Source: CAVSLM01 sp963728895 (GTDB lineage: Bacteria; Pseudomonadota; Gammaproteobacteria; JBBQDK01). From it: DNA of 64,000 nt. Shown piece after piece: positions 8,637 through 16,743 of the stretch (within the stretch, counting starts at the first letter, position 1; every line of letters starts with the position of its first letter). The stretch covers positions 434,001 to 498,000 of the forward strand of contig CAVSLM010000007.1 in NCBI GenBank assembly GCA_963728895.1, written 5' to 3'. The notes under the pieces were generated by a model. The model did not search any database. It was given only the letters and a program-made list of their open reading frames with translations, and was not told the DNA's origin. The translations under genes were made by a program, and so were the position numbers.

Positions 8637-9412
8637 TTACCCGCCGATTGCGTCAAGGCCGCCGCCAGCCACCGCCCCTCCCGCAACGGCTGCGGATACG
8701 ATGAAGCGATGAATTTCGCCCAGGACCGGACTCATTTCCGGAATGGCACCAAGCTCGAGGCCTTCCCTCATTCGGGCCAGCCCCCCCTCTCCCAACCTGG
8801 CCGGGACCGGCCAGCGCACCTCGAGGACGTTGGCACCCTCGATCGTCGCTTCCGGGCGCACGGGCAAGCGGAAGGTTCCCCACTGATCGGTTGCCTGGAC
8901 GGCGCCCACCACTGCACCGTTGATCCGGATCGAGACCTGGCCATTGCCCTCGGGCAAGCGACAGGTGAATTGGAGCTCGAGCGGACTCTGCCTACGACAG
9001 AAGAGAACGAAGCTCGATTCCACCTCGTTGCTCTTGTGGAAGTCGGCAAACTGCGACTCGGAGCAGACACCTTCCTCTGAGTACGCCTGTTGCAAAAGGC
9101 TCAGGCCTTCATGGGTCACTCCATGAATCTCGCCAGTGAGCGCGCGGATACGCTCGCCAATGCCAGGATCGATCGGATCGACCACGCTCAGCGCGGCCCG
9201 CGTAAAGGCGCGCCGCAACGACTTGTGCGACTCCTTGCTCTCGCAGCCATGCGTCAACAGATACCGGGCCGACGACGGCGTACTCGAGCGCATCAGATCG
9301 ACGAACGACCTGCATAGCAGGTTGCCACATTGATACCCTCACTGGTCAGATGGCAGTAGTCGAGAAAGAGCCGGCGATCAGGGAGAGCGCCGGTGTACTC
9401 TTCGAAACGTGA
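8637..9412 (-). pseudogene. SGNH-hydrolase-like gene, C-terminal copy with internal deletion
   Basis: From 8637 to 9323 the sequence matches 33959-34645 of the intact gene at well over 98 percent, giving about 218 in-frame residues that end FIVSAAVAGGAVAGGGLDAI. Beyond 9323 it jumps to the counterpart of 34905-34990, a deletion of about 259 bp that breaks the frame, and homology ends at about 9412. The catalytic SGNH part is therefore missing. It stands directly upstream of the truncated CHAT copy, in the same order as in the 33.7-36 kb locus. Confidence 0.85.
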
Positions 9413-9473
9413 CGAGGGAGCTAGGAGCTTGTCGATGGGCTATGGCCAACCACCCGGACCCGTCCTGCAGCGT

Positions 9474-9479
9474 TATAAT
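9474..9479 (+). promoter_or_regulatory. Putative -10 box for the Mut7-C gene
   Basis: A perfect TATAAT lies 10 bp before the ATG at 9489, so the transcript would be leaderless or nearly so. No well-placed -35 hexamer is obvious. The upstream DNA is a rearrangement junction at about 9412, so the promoter sits just inside the conserved gene. Confidence 0.4.
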
Positions 9480-9488
9480 GCCTCGACC

Positions 9489-10244
9489 ATGAACGGCCGG
9501 ATCACCATCCGTTTCTACGAAGAACTCAACGATTTCCTGCCACCCGAGCAGCGCAAGGTGGACATTGTGCATCCCTTCAACGAATCCGGCGCGATCAAGG
9601 ATCTGGTGCAGTCTCTGGGGGTGCCACACACGGAAATCGATCTGATCCTGGTCAATGGGGAGTCGGTGGATTTTCAGTATCGGGTGCGGGACGGCGACCG
9701 GATCAGCGTCTACCCCGTGTTCGAGACGCTGGATATATCACCGGTCACGCATCTGCGCCCCCGGCCCCTGCGCGTGACCCGCTTCGTACTGGACACCCAC
9801 CTGGGTCGTCTCGCCGCGTACCTGCGCATGCTGGGCTTCGATACCCTGTATCGCAACGACTACGATGATCCCACCCTGGCGAGGATTTCCGCCGACGAGC
9901 ACCGGATCCTGCTGACTTGTGACCGCAACCTGCTCATGCGCAAACAAATCACCCACGGCTACTACGTGCGTGCACGGCAGCCGCGCGAACAATTGCCGGA
10001 GATCATCGCGCGCTTCGATCTGTACAACACGCTGCAACCGTTCACGCGATGCATGCACTGCAACGGGACCATTCGACCCGTAGCCAAAGACACCGTCGCA
10101 CAACGCCTGTCACCGCGAACCAAGGTACACCATGAGGATTTCCGGCAATGCGGACAGTGCGGAAAGATCTACTGGAAGGGTAGCCACTACCAACGAATGC
10201 AGCGCCTTATTGGATCGTTGGACACGGACAATCAATCCCCATAA
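9489..10244 (+). CDS. Mut7-C family protein (ubiquitin-like domain + Mut7-C RNase/PIN-like domain with zinc ribbon)
   Basis: The protein has 251 residues. Residues 1-80 (MNGRITIRFYEELNDFLPPE, later VNGESVDFQYRVRDGDRIS) form a MoaD/ubiquitin-like fold as found in Ub-Mut7-C proteins. Residues about 88-235 carry the Mut7-C domain: RFVLDTHLGRLAAYLRMLG with the first acidic residue, D-Y-D-D-P, L-L-T-C-D-R-N-L, and a zinc ribbon C-M-H-C-N-G ... C-G-Q-C-G-K. Mut7-C domains are PIN-related and presumed to be RNases; the bacterial role is not established. The gene is intact and marks the start of a conventional block with cydAB downstream. Confidence 0.85.
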   Translation: MNGRITIRFYEELNDFLPPEQRKVDIVHPFNESGAIKDLVQSLGVPHTEIDLILVNGESVDFQYRVRDGDRISVYPVFETLDISPVTHLRPRPLRVTRFVLDTHLGRLAAYLRMLGFDTLYRNDYDDPTLARISADEHRILLTCDRNLLMRKQITHGYYVRARQPREQLPEIIARFDLYNTLQPFTRCMHCNGTIRPVAKDTVAQRLSPRTKVHHEDFRQCGQCGKIYWKGSHYQRMQRLIGSLDTDNQSP

Positions 10245-10408
10245 CGGCGCGGCCTTGGCGGGGAGCGAAGGCCCGCAGTGCGGCAGCGCACAGGGACTCG
10301 GCCGATTCAAGACCTGACCCTCGCGTGCGCTCGTTGCCGGTCAACCTGGGAAAAAGGTCTATACTTCCCAGACCCGGCAGCAATTGACCGCAAGCAGAGA
10401 GCCATGGG

Positions 10409-11839
10409 ATGGACGTTCTATCCGATCCGCTGCTGTTGGCCCGGTTACAATTCGCTGTCACCACCGTTCTCCATATCATCTGGCCGGTATTTACCATCGG
10501 TCTGTCGTTGTTCATCGTCGTGCTCGAGGCCATGTGGTTCAAGACCGGCGACGTGGTGTATTACCGGCACGCACGCTTCTGGACGCGTCTGTTCCTGGTC
10601 AACTTCGGCGTCGGCGTGGTGACCGGATTGCCGCTGGAGTTTCAGTTCGGAACCAACTGGGCGCCGTTCTCCGCGGCGGCGGGTGACTTTCTCGGCAACG
10701 TCCTGGGCTTCGAAGGCGCCATGGCGTTCATGCTCGAGGCGGGTTTCCTCGGCATCATGGTGTTCGGCTGGAATCGGGTTGCGCCCGCCGTTCATCTGTT
10801 CGCCTCGTGCATGGTCGCCGCGGGCGCGTGGTTTTCGGCATTCTGGATCATGGCCGCCAACGCCTGGATGCAAACCCCGGCCGGGGGTCGTCTTGTGCAT
10901 GGCAAGTTCGTGGTCGATTCCTATTTTGAGGCGATTTTCAATCCCAACATGCCCTGGGCGGTGTCCCACATGTGGGTCGCCTGTCTCGAAACCACATTGT
11001 TCGTCGTGGGCGGGATTTCGGCCTGGTACATCCTGCGCGGCGAACATCGCGCATTTTTTCTCAAGAGCTTCCGGCTGGCGCTGATCGCGGCCAGCGTAAT
11101 CGCGCCGCTGCAGGTTCTGCTCGGCGACGGCAGCGGCCTCAGCGTGTTCGAGCATCAACCGGCCAAAGGTGCGGCGATCGAAGGCCACTGGGAAACCAAT
11201 CCACCGGGGACCGGTGCGGCCTGGTCGCTGCTGGCGTGGCCGGATGAGGCGGCGCAGGCGAATGCCTGGAGCATCGAGATACCGAATGTGCTCAGCCTCA
11301 TCGCCACCCACCGCCTCGACGGTCGGGTTACCGGCCTGAAGGCGTTTGCACCTGCGGATCGACCCCCGGCCATGCCGCTGCTGTACTACAGCTTCCGCAT
11401 CATGGTGGCGATCGGGTTCTGGTTCGTGTTCCTGATGCTATGGAGCGTGTGGGCATGGCGCAAGGGACACCTGACAGCGGAACGGGTCGGTACGCAGCGC
11501 CGGTTGATGAGCGCATGGATGTTGTCGATCCCGCTCGGTTACGCCGCAGTGGAGTGCGGCTGGGTAGTGCGTGAAGTCGGGCGTCAGCCCTGGGTCATTT
11601 ATGGTCTGATGCGCACCACGGACGGTGTGTCGCCGCTGCCCGCCGCAGTCGTGGGAACCAGTCTCGCCGCCTATACCACGGTCTATATCCTGCTGCTGGT
11701 GACGTTCGTGGTGTTCGCGCGTCGCATACTGCTTCAGGGCCCGGACCTCACGCTCAAACCCGACACGCCGCGCGCCGCGCTGTTTGCGCTCGGGATGCGC
11801 CAACCGGCCGGACATGATGATTCGACGGAGCGCAGCTGA
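10409..11839 (+). CDS. cydA: Cytochrome bd-type (CIO-like) quinol oxidase subunit I
   Basis: This 476-residue multi-helix membrane protein starts MDVLSDPLLLARLQFAVTTV, with the heme b595 ligand His22 in L-H-I-I-W-P. It has the conserved W-F-S-A-F-W-I-M-A-A-N-A-W-M-Q-T-P motif, a second heme histidine in A-V-S-H-M-W, and the G-R-Q-P-W signature. The Q-loop is short, which fits the cyanide-insensitive CIO subclass rather than E. coli CydA. With subunit II it oxidises quinol and reduces oxygen to water at high affinity without pumping protons. A TATACT at 10360-10365 could be a -10 box. The stop overlaps the cydB start by one base. Confidence 0.95.
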   Translation: MDVLSDPLLLARLQFAVTTVLHIIWPVFTIGLSLFIVVLEAMWFKTGDVVYYRHARFWTRLFLVNFGVGVVTGLPLEFQFGTNWAPFSAAAGDFLGNVLGFEGAMAFMLEAGFLGIMVFGWNRVAPAVHLFASCMVAAGAWFSAFWIMAANAWMQTPAGGRLVHGKFVVDSYFEAIFNPNMPWAVSHMWVACLETTLFVVGGISAWYILRGEHRAFFLKSFRLALIAASVIAPLQVLLGDGSGLSVFEHQPAKGAAIEGHWETNPPGTGAAWSLLAWPDEAAQANAWSIEIPNVLSLIATHRLDGRVTGLKAFAPADRPPAMPLLYYSFRIMVAIGFWFVFLMLWSVWAWRKGHLTAERVGTQRRLMSAWMLSIPLGYAAVECGWVVREVGRQPWVIYGLMRTTDGVSPLPAAVVGTSLAAYTTVYILLLVTFVVFARRILLQGPDLTLKPDTPRAALFALGMRQPAGHDDSTERS

Positions 11840-12858
11840 TGACCGGTAGCGTGCAACCTTTTCTTGCCGACATCTGGTTCTTCCTGCTGGGTTTCATACT
11901 TGTGCTGTACGTCGTGCTCGACGGCTTCACGCTGGGCGTAGGCGTGCTGTCGTTGTTCGCGAAGAACGAACAGCGCCGCGATGTCATGATGGCGAGTCTC
12001 GGCGGTGTCTGGGACGCCAACGAAACCTGGCTGGTGGTATTCGGGGGGGCCCTGTTCGGCGCCTTTCCGCAGGTGTACGGGATCGTGCTGCACGGATTGT
12101 ACATTCCCATCACGGTGATGATCTTTGCCCTGATATTTCGCGGCGTGGCGTTCGAGTTCCGGGAACACGGACGCCACAAGCGCGTCTGGAACCTGGCATT
12201 CGGATTCGGTAGCACCATCGGCGCCGCCATGCAGGGTATCGCTCTGGGCGCGGTACTGGGCGGCATCCCGGTCACCGGATTGCAGTTCAGCGGCAGCGTC
12301 TGGCACTGGCTGTCACCGTTCGCGATCCTCACCGCGCTCGGTGTGGTGTTCGGTTACACGCTGCTGGGTACCACCTACCTGGTGCTCAAGACCGAAGGTG
12401 ATCTGCAACAGCGCGCGCGGCGCATCGCAGTCAGCGCGGCGTGGCTGACGGTGGTGGCCGGAATCGGCATTTCGATCTGGACGCCGCTGCGCTTCGAGTA
12501 TGTCGCCGAGCGCTGGTTCTCCTGGCCCAACATCGCATTGCTCGCGCCGCTACCGCTGGCGGCCGCGGCCTGCTTCGCCATGCTGCTGCGTGGCCTGCGA
12601 CACGGTTTCGAGCACAGCCCGTTCTTCTGGAGCGTGGGGATCTTCCTGACCTCGTTCGGCGGCCTGGCCGTGAGCCTGTACCCCTATCTCGTGCCACCGA
12701 GCGTCACCGCGCTGGATGCCGCCTCCTCGAGCAAGACGCTGGTGTTCATGCTCACCGGCATCGGCATCCTGATTCCAATCATGATGGTCTACAACGGTTA
12801 CCAATACCTGGTCTTCCGCGGCAAGGTGAAGCCGGGGTCAGAGCACAGTTATCACTAA
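11839..12858 (+). CDS. cydB: Cytochrome bd-type quinol oxidase subunit II
   Basis: The 339-residue protein has about nine hydrophobic helices. It opens with F-F-L-L-G-F-I-L-V-L-Y-V-V-L-D-G-F-T-L-G-V-G and contains the W-D-A-N-E-T-W-L-V family signature and F-R-G-V-A-F-E-F-R. This is the normal length for CydB/CioB. Its start overlaps the stop of subunit I (TGATG), which gives translational coupling. The subunit pairs with CydA in the inner membrane. No small CydX-like ORF is seen in the following 200 bp. Confidence 0.95.
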   Translation: MTGSVQPFLADIWFFLLGFILVLYVVLDGFTLGVGVLSLFAKNEQRRDVMMASLGGVWDANETWLVVFGGALFGAFPQVYGIVLHGLYIPITVMIFALIFRGVAFEFREHGRHKRVWNLAFGFGSTIGAAMQGIALGAVLGGIPVTGLQFSGSVWHWLSPFAILTALGVVFGYTLLGTTYLVLKTEGDLQQRARRIAVSAAWLTVVAGIGISIWTPLRFEYVAERWFSWPNIALLAPLPLAAAACFAMLLRGLRHGFEHSPFFWSVGIFLTSFGGLAVSLYPYLVPPSVTALDAASSSKTLVFMLTGIGILIPIMMVYNGYQYLVFRGKVKPGSEHSYH

Positions 12859-12876
12859 GGGAAGTCTGACTGATCC

Positions 12877-12947
12877 GTCATTGCGACGACCACACGGACG
12901 CTCGCGCGCCCTCGTGACAAGGATTGCCGCGCTACGTTCGCAATGAC
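12877..12947. repeat. Short inverted-repeat element (GTCATTGCGA ... TCGCAATGAC)
   Basis: Ten-base perfect inverted arms at 12877-12886 and 12938-12947 enclose about 50 bp. GTCATTGCGA arms are a common type of dispersed intergenic repeat. It lies just after cydB and could form a long hairpin that ends the transcript. Confidence 0.55.
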
Positions 12948-13089
12948 CGATACTTTTCCGTTAATCAGAGGGCCCCAGTCCAACGCCCATCGACAGTTCA
13001 GCGTGAACGGGTTATCGAGCGAAGGAACTGGCCGTGGCGCGGTCGCTGTAGGATGAGTGGAGCCTGAAGGGCGTAACCCATCACGACTC

Positions 13090-13280
13090 TGAAGCTCAAA
13101 CCCGCCTGGATGAGCCAGGCCGACTACGACCAGGCACCGCAGACCCTGAAGGCGCGGGAACTGCATACCAGCGGCAAGATTCTGATGACGACGCTGCTGT
13201 GTCCGAGCGCACCAGCAAAGCGGAGCTGAAGGCGTTCTATCGGTAGCGCTGGCACGTCGAGCTGGATCTGCGCAGCACGC
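13090..13280 (+). pseudogene. IS4-family DDE transposase C-terminal remnant
   Basis: The frame reads WMSQADYDQAPQTLKARELH, then T-S-G-K-I-L-M-T-T-L-L. After a frameshift it continues with K-A-E-L-K-A-F-Y-R-stop-R-W-H-V-E-L-D-L-R. The R-W-x-V-E-L-x-x-x segment holds the E of the DDE triad in IS4-family transposases (normally Y-R-x-R-W-x-x-E-x). An in-frame TAG and the loss of both ends make it a relic. Confidence 0.65.
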
Positions 13281-13430
13281 GTGCGGGGTCAGGTCTTGCG
13301 CACGGCACACGTGCGGGGTCATGCTCACGTGCGGGGTCATGGTCACGTGGATGGTCATCGTCGTGCATTCGGCGAACACACGTGCGGGGTCAGGTCTTGT
13401 TCTGTGCACGCACGTGCGGGGTCAGGTCTT
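13281..13430. repeat. REP cluster associated with the tyrosine transposase (five GTGCGGGGTCA units)
   Basis: GTGCGGGGTCA starts at 13281, 13311, 13329, 13382 and 13413. Three of these units continue as GGTCTTG, two of them as GGTCTTGTTCTGTGCACG. The reverse-complement form (GCACGGAACAAGATCTGACC) appears on the other side of the transposase at 14322 and 14667, so REPs in opposite orientation flank the gene, as expected for RAYT/REP systems. Confidence 0.75.
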
Positions 13431-13451
13431 GTTCTGTGCACGCGCTGCTCT

Positions 13452-14297
13452 CTACTCCCGATTCACGATGCGGCTGATCGTCGAAGAATGCGAGTCTACC
13501 GCACGCCCGATCTCCGATAGGCTGTAGCCGTGCTCCAAATGGGCACGCTGGATGGCCTCATCGCGTCTGTTGCGTTCGGCGAGCGTTTTGGCAGAGAAGA
13601 TCGTAGCCAGTGTTGGCCGGTTCGAGAAACGTTGCTTGCGCCGGATCTCCTTGAGCGGTCGCTTATCCTGCAGTCGCGGCTGCAGGCGCCCAACGAACCG
13701 TTCGCTACCAAGCAGCACTTGCCCCCGTACCTGTGGCCATGGCGAAGCTTGGCTGGTTCCTTCAGCCACAAAGGCTTTGTACTTGCGCCGGGCATTGGCG
13801 CGTTGCTTGCCGAACTGGGAGAGTGGCCAGTCGGCGCTTAGGAAGCTCGGCGCGGGATCAAGACCTACGGTGGCCCGATAGCTCGACCACCGATAGGTCG
13901 CCGGCTCACGAGTGATTCTGGCCCGTACCGGGTTGAGCACCACATAGCGGCAGAGTTCCAACAGGTAGCTATCCCGTTCGACCAAGATTGCCTTGAAGCG
14001 CCCTTGCACGTGTCCTACCCGCCCGTGGCGGCGGTTGAAAGCCTGCGTGTAGACGCCATTCAACTGCCGCATGGCCCGCGACAGATTGCCTTCGGGGGTT
14101 TCCAGTACGAGATGGAAGTGGTTGTCCATCAGGCAATAGGCATGCAGCAACAAGTGGAAGCGAGAGACCACCTGCTCGAGTACCCCGAGAAACAGCTGCC
14201 GGTCATCGTCATCGATGAAGATGTCCTGGCGTGCGTTGCCGCGCGCGGTGACGTGGTAGAGCGCGCCCGGGAACTCTATGCGTAACGGTCTCCCCAT
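13452..14297 (-). CDS. REP-associated tyrosine transposase (RAYT, IS200/IS605-like Y1 family)
   Basis: The 281-residue protein starts MGRPLRIEFPGALYHVTARG and shows the HUH motif in C-L-M-D-N-H-F-H-L-V-L-E. The segment L-N-G-V-Y-T-Q-A-F-N-R-R-H supplies the catalytic tyrosine region, and V-Q-G-R-F-K-A-I-L, Y-V-V-L-N-P-V-R-A and W-S-S-Y follow, all typical of RAYTs. The C-terminus (G-Y-S-L-S-E-I-G-R-A-V near the end) is a helix-turn-helix of the DnaA-C type found in this subgroup. RAYTs nick and mobilise REP hairpins. REPs flank this gene, so the system may still be active. A partial second copy of its 5' end follows. Confidence 0.9.
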   Translation of the reverse strand: MGRPLRIEFPGALYHVTARGNARQDIFIDDDDRQLFLGVLEQVVSRFHLLLHAYCLMDNHFHLVLETPEGNLSRAMRQLNGVYTQAFNRRHGRVGHVQGRFKAILVERDSYLLELCRYVVLNPVRARITREPATYRWSSYRATVGLDPAPSFLSADWPLSQFGKQRANARRKYKAFVAEGTSQASPWPQVRGQVLLGSERFVGRLQPRLQDKRPLKEIRRKQRFSNRPTLATIFSAKTLAERNRRDEAIQRAHLEHGYSLSEIGRAVDSHSSTISRIVNRE

Positions 14298-14321
14298 GCG
14301 GCTAAGCTAGCCCGCGAGAAC

Positions 14322-14352
14322 GCACGGAACAAGATCTGACCCCATGGGTGCG
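14322..14352. repeat. RAYT-associated REP (first right-hand copy)
   Basis: GCACGGAACAAGATCTGACC plus the CCATGGG palindrome lies 25 bp upstream of the transposase start. It is the reverse complement of the REPs at 13281-13430. Confidence 0.65.
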
Positions 14353-14354
14353 CG

Positions 14355-14642
14355 CGTGTCCTACCCGCCCGTGGCGGCGGTTGAAAGCCTGCGTGTAGAC
14401 GCCATTCAACTGCCGCATGGCCCGCGACAGATTGCCTTCGGGGTTTCCAGTACGAGATGGAAGTGGTTGTCCATCAGGCAATAGGCATGCAGCAACAAGT
14501 GGAAGCGAGAGACCACCTGCTCGAGTACCCCGAGAAACAGCTGCCGGTCATCGTCATCGATGAAGATGTCCTGGCGTGCGTTGCCGCGCGCGGTGACGTG
14601 GTAGAGCGCGCCCGGGAACTCTATGCGTAACGGTCTCCCCAT
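14355..14642 (-). pseudogene. Tandem partial duplicate of the RAYT 5' region
   Basis: The sequence from 14357 repeats 14011-14345 with an offset of about 346 bp. It encodes the first ~70 residues of the transposase again (MGRPLRIEFPGALYHVTARG to H-F-H-L-V-L-E-T-P). One G is missing from a G-run near 14440, which shifts the frame, so this copy could only make a short peptide. Confidence 0.85.
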
Positions 14643-14666
14643 GCGGCTAAGCTAGCCCGCGAGAAC

Positions 14667-14735
14667 GCACGGAACAAGATCTGACCCCATGGGTGCGTGG
14701 GTTGTGCGACCCCATGGGTGTGACCCCATGGGTGT
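14667..14735. repeat. RAYT-associated REP cluster (second right-hand copy and ACCCCATGGGTG units)
   Basis: A second GCACGGAACAAGATCTGACC copy at 14667 is followed by repeated GACCCCATGGGTG units at about 14684, 14709 and 14721. Each contains the palindrome CCCATGGG. Confidence 0.6.
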
Positions 14736-14841
14736 GCACCGTCACCGACTTGCCGAGGTTGCGCGGCTGATCGACATGGGTGAGTTTGAGCAGAGGCCGC
14801 GTATCGGCGCAAAAATCGCGGTACGTTCCTCATGAATTCCG

Positions 14842-15621
14842 TCATGCATCGATTTGCGCCGCGCCAAGGCATTTGGGAAAAGTACCGCAGCCCCAGAATT
14901 CTTTACCGGCGTTGACACCCGATTTCGCCTTTCTACGGACCATCGGCTCGCCACACTTTGGACATGGCGGAGACGTAGAACCTTGCTCTTGAACTTTCCC
15001 AGGGATGGATTCCTGCGCTGGCGCTTCAGGTGAATGATCCACAGGCGCAGGAGCGGTATCTGCAGCGATTGCCACCGGGGTCACCCGTTCGGGCGCTTCA
15101 ACTGATGGATTGTCGTTCGGTGATTCTGGAAGTGGTGAAAGCACTTCTTCTATTTGACGCCGGACATCTGCGAGCACGTACGCCCTTGCAGCTGTCACAC
15201 GGAGCAACGGTAATCTAGCGGATTCGCACGCGGCGTTTAGAAGATTGTCTCGCTTTTGGCCTTTGGCGGAACTATGGCTCGAATCGTCGAGCTCGATGGC
15301 GAGCTTGACCGAGCAGTCCTGAGGATCGCAAATGACGAAGTCGAAATGCTTGGCCGACATTGCGTTGAACGCTCGCTGCCAATCTGATCGGTTGAGACCT
15401 TTTTTGGGGCTGATGACATCAGCTACCCGCACCTTCGAGAAGATCAAACCCGTGCTGCCGACGGCCTGGCTCAGCACGCCATAAAACGATCTCTCCGCCT
15501 TGGATAGGAGGTATTTGGAAAGCTGATAGGGAAACTCTCGCGACCCTCTCTTGCCTTTGGCGATTGCCAGAAGGAAAGCCACTGCGACGACGACGATTAC
15601 TGCGATAAGTAGTGTATTCAT
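14842..15621 (-). CDS. Membrane-anchored DUF2726 nuclease-like protein with topoisomerase-type zinc finger
   Basis: The 259-residue protein opens with one membrane helix (LLIAVIVVVAVAFLLAI). Residues about 30-165 form a DUF2726 domain: L-S-K-A-E-R-S-F-Y, D-F-V-I-C-D-P, K-L-A-I-E-L-D-D-S-S-H and R-D, a PD-(D/E)xK-like acidic arrangement. A proline-rich linker follows, then a C-terminal zinc finger (C-P-K-C ... C-G-T-F-P-K-C) like those at the end of topoisomerase I. DUF2726 proteins are presumed DNA-binding or nuclease-like; no specific role is known. It is isolated between mobile elements, with nothing recognised in 15640-15796. Confidence 0.8.
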   Translation of the reverse strand: MNTLLIAVIVVVAVAFLLAIAKGKRGSREFPYQLSKYLLSKAERSFYGVLSQAVGSTGLIFSKVRVADVISPKKGLNRSDWQRAFNAMSAKHFDFVICDPQDCSVKLAIELDDSSHSSAKGQKRDNLLNAACESARLPLLRVTAARAYVLADVRRQIEEVLSPLPESPNDNPSVEAPERVTPVAIAADTAPAPVDHSPEAPAQESIPGKVQEQGSTSPPCPKCGEPMVRRKAKSGVNAGKEFWGCGTFPKCLGAAQIDA

Positions 15622-15796
15622 CTTTTCGATCAGTGCGTCGCGCGGCCGAGGGCCGTGTCGGACTCGACCGGCTGGTCAGTCCGATTCCAAGCGCCTGCTC
15701 GACCTCTTCTTTGGAGGATGCTCAATGTCCTTCACTGATCTGGGCATCTCGACTCACCGTTGTTACATGCCCTGAAGCAAGTGTGCTACGTGCATA

Positions 15797-16195
15797 GTCA
15801 GTATAAACCGCCTTTTCGGCGGCCGGTACTCCCTCGTCATCCGTGCCGGTATCTGCGGTCGGTCGTCGCTTCGACTCGCCAATCGCCTGTGCGTGGCATC
15901 ACGGCGCTCGAATCTACCCGACGACGGGTTCGCGGGCGCACTCCTTCCCCTCGCGCCGGTCCTCTGGACAGGCGACGCCGTGGCCGCGCCGCTGACGTCG
16001 CAGCCCGGTTGCATCTTCGGGAGATCCGCTCAGTCGAACAGCCCCCGCTGGGGCGGCGCCCGGCACGGCGGCCGCCGGGTGGCTTCGGGCTCACCCCCTT
16101 TCACATCCAGGTGCGTGAGGATCTTCTCGATGACCTCGGGATCCTCGACACAGGCGATGATTCGCACTGCCCCGCCGCAGCCCGGGCTCGTGAAA
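15797..16195 (-). mobile_element. IS91-family element fragment: terminal hairpin end plus transposase C-terminus
   Basis: The end motif GCATAGTCAGTATAAACC at 15796, followed by the hairpin CCGCCTTTTCGGCGG, matches those at 22114-22145 and 27530-27562. On the minus strand a frame encodes CGGAVRIIACVEDPEVIEKI, then L-T-H-L-D-V-K and the tail P-P-Q-R-G-L-F-D-stop, the standard C-terminus of IS91-family Y2 transposases. Only the terminus and about 60 transposase residues remain. The fragment cuts directly into NRPS-like sequence at about 16195. Confidence 0.7.
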
Positions 16196-16372
16196 GAACC
16201 ACAGGCGCCGCTGTGAGCTGGACAGCGGGATCGGCAGGTCCCGGTTGGTGCGCTCGATCCGCACACCCTGCCCGCCGGAACGCAATACCGACTGCGCCCG
16301 TTGGCCGGAAGTCAGGGTTGGCGGTATCGGGTCGACGCCTGCCTCCATCTGGTCGCGACGTCGACTGGCCAT
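16190..16372 (-). pseudogene. N-terminal stub of an NRPS condensation-domain protein
   Basis: The short frame contains V-D-P-I-P-P followed about 40 residues later by DLPIPLSSSQRRLWFFHEPG, which closely resembles the opening P-L-S-x-x-Q-x-R-L-W-F of nonribosomal peptide synthetase condensation domains. It is cut immediately afterwards by the IS91 fragment. If correct, an NRPS once stood here, which fits other natural-product-like fragments in the window. The evidence is a single motif, so confidence is modest. The stretch 16430-16743 next to it contains nothing I can identify. Confidence 0.4.
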
Positions 16373-16743
16373 GTCATGGTGTCGCAGGCCAGACCGGATT
16401 GCACGTATACGGCTGAATGCAATTAATCTACAAAGTGGAACTCAACCCGTAAGTGCGATGGGAGGGTTGCAGCGGAGGGCGGGCTGCGCCAGCGTCTGTG
16501 CGTTCCGTTCCGCCGGGAACCGGTCGCTCCAATGGGAGTCTGCACGCAGCCAACCCAGGAACAACGATATCAAATTTGCCCGCGGATGAAAGCCGCGCAC
16601 CGGTCGCACGCAAAGCGCCCTGCTCGTTGCGGTGCATACGGCGAATCGACGATCCCGGTGCACCGGATTTGTAAATTCGAAACCATAGAATACATCAACG
16701 GCATCCGAATCCACACACCTTGGGCGGCGAATACAAGTACCAT

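Noticed and set aside
13281..13430. Repeated GTGCGGGGTCA units as a possible CRISPR or iteron origin
   Set aside because: Spacing is irregular and the units match the REPs on the other side of the tyrosine transposase.
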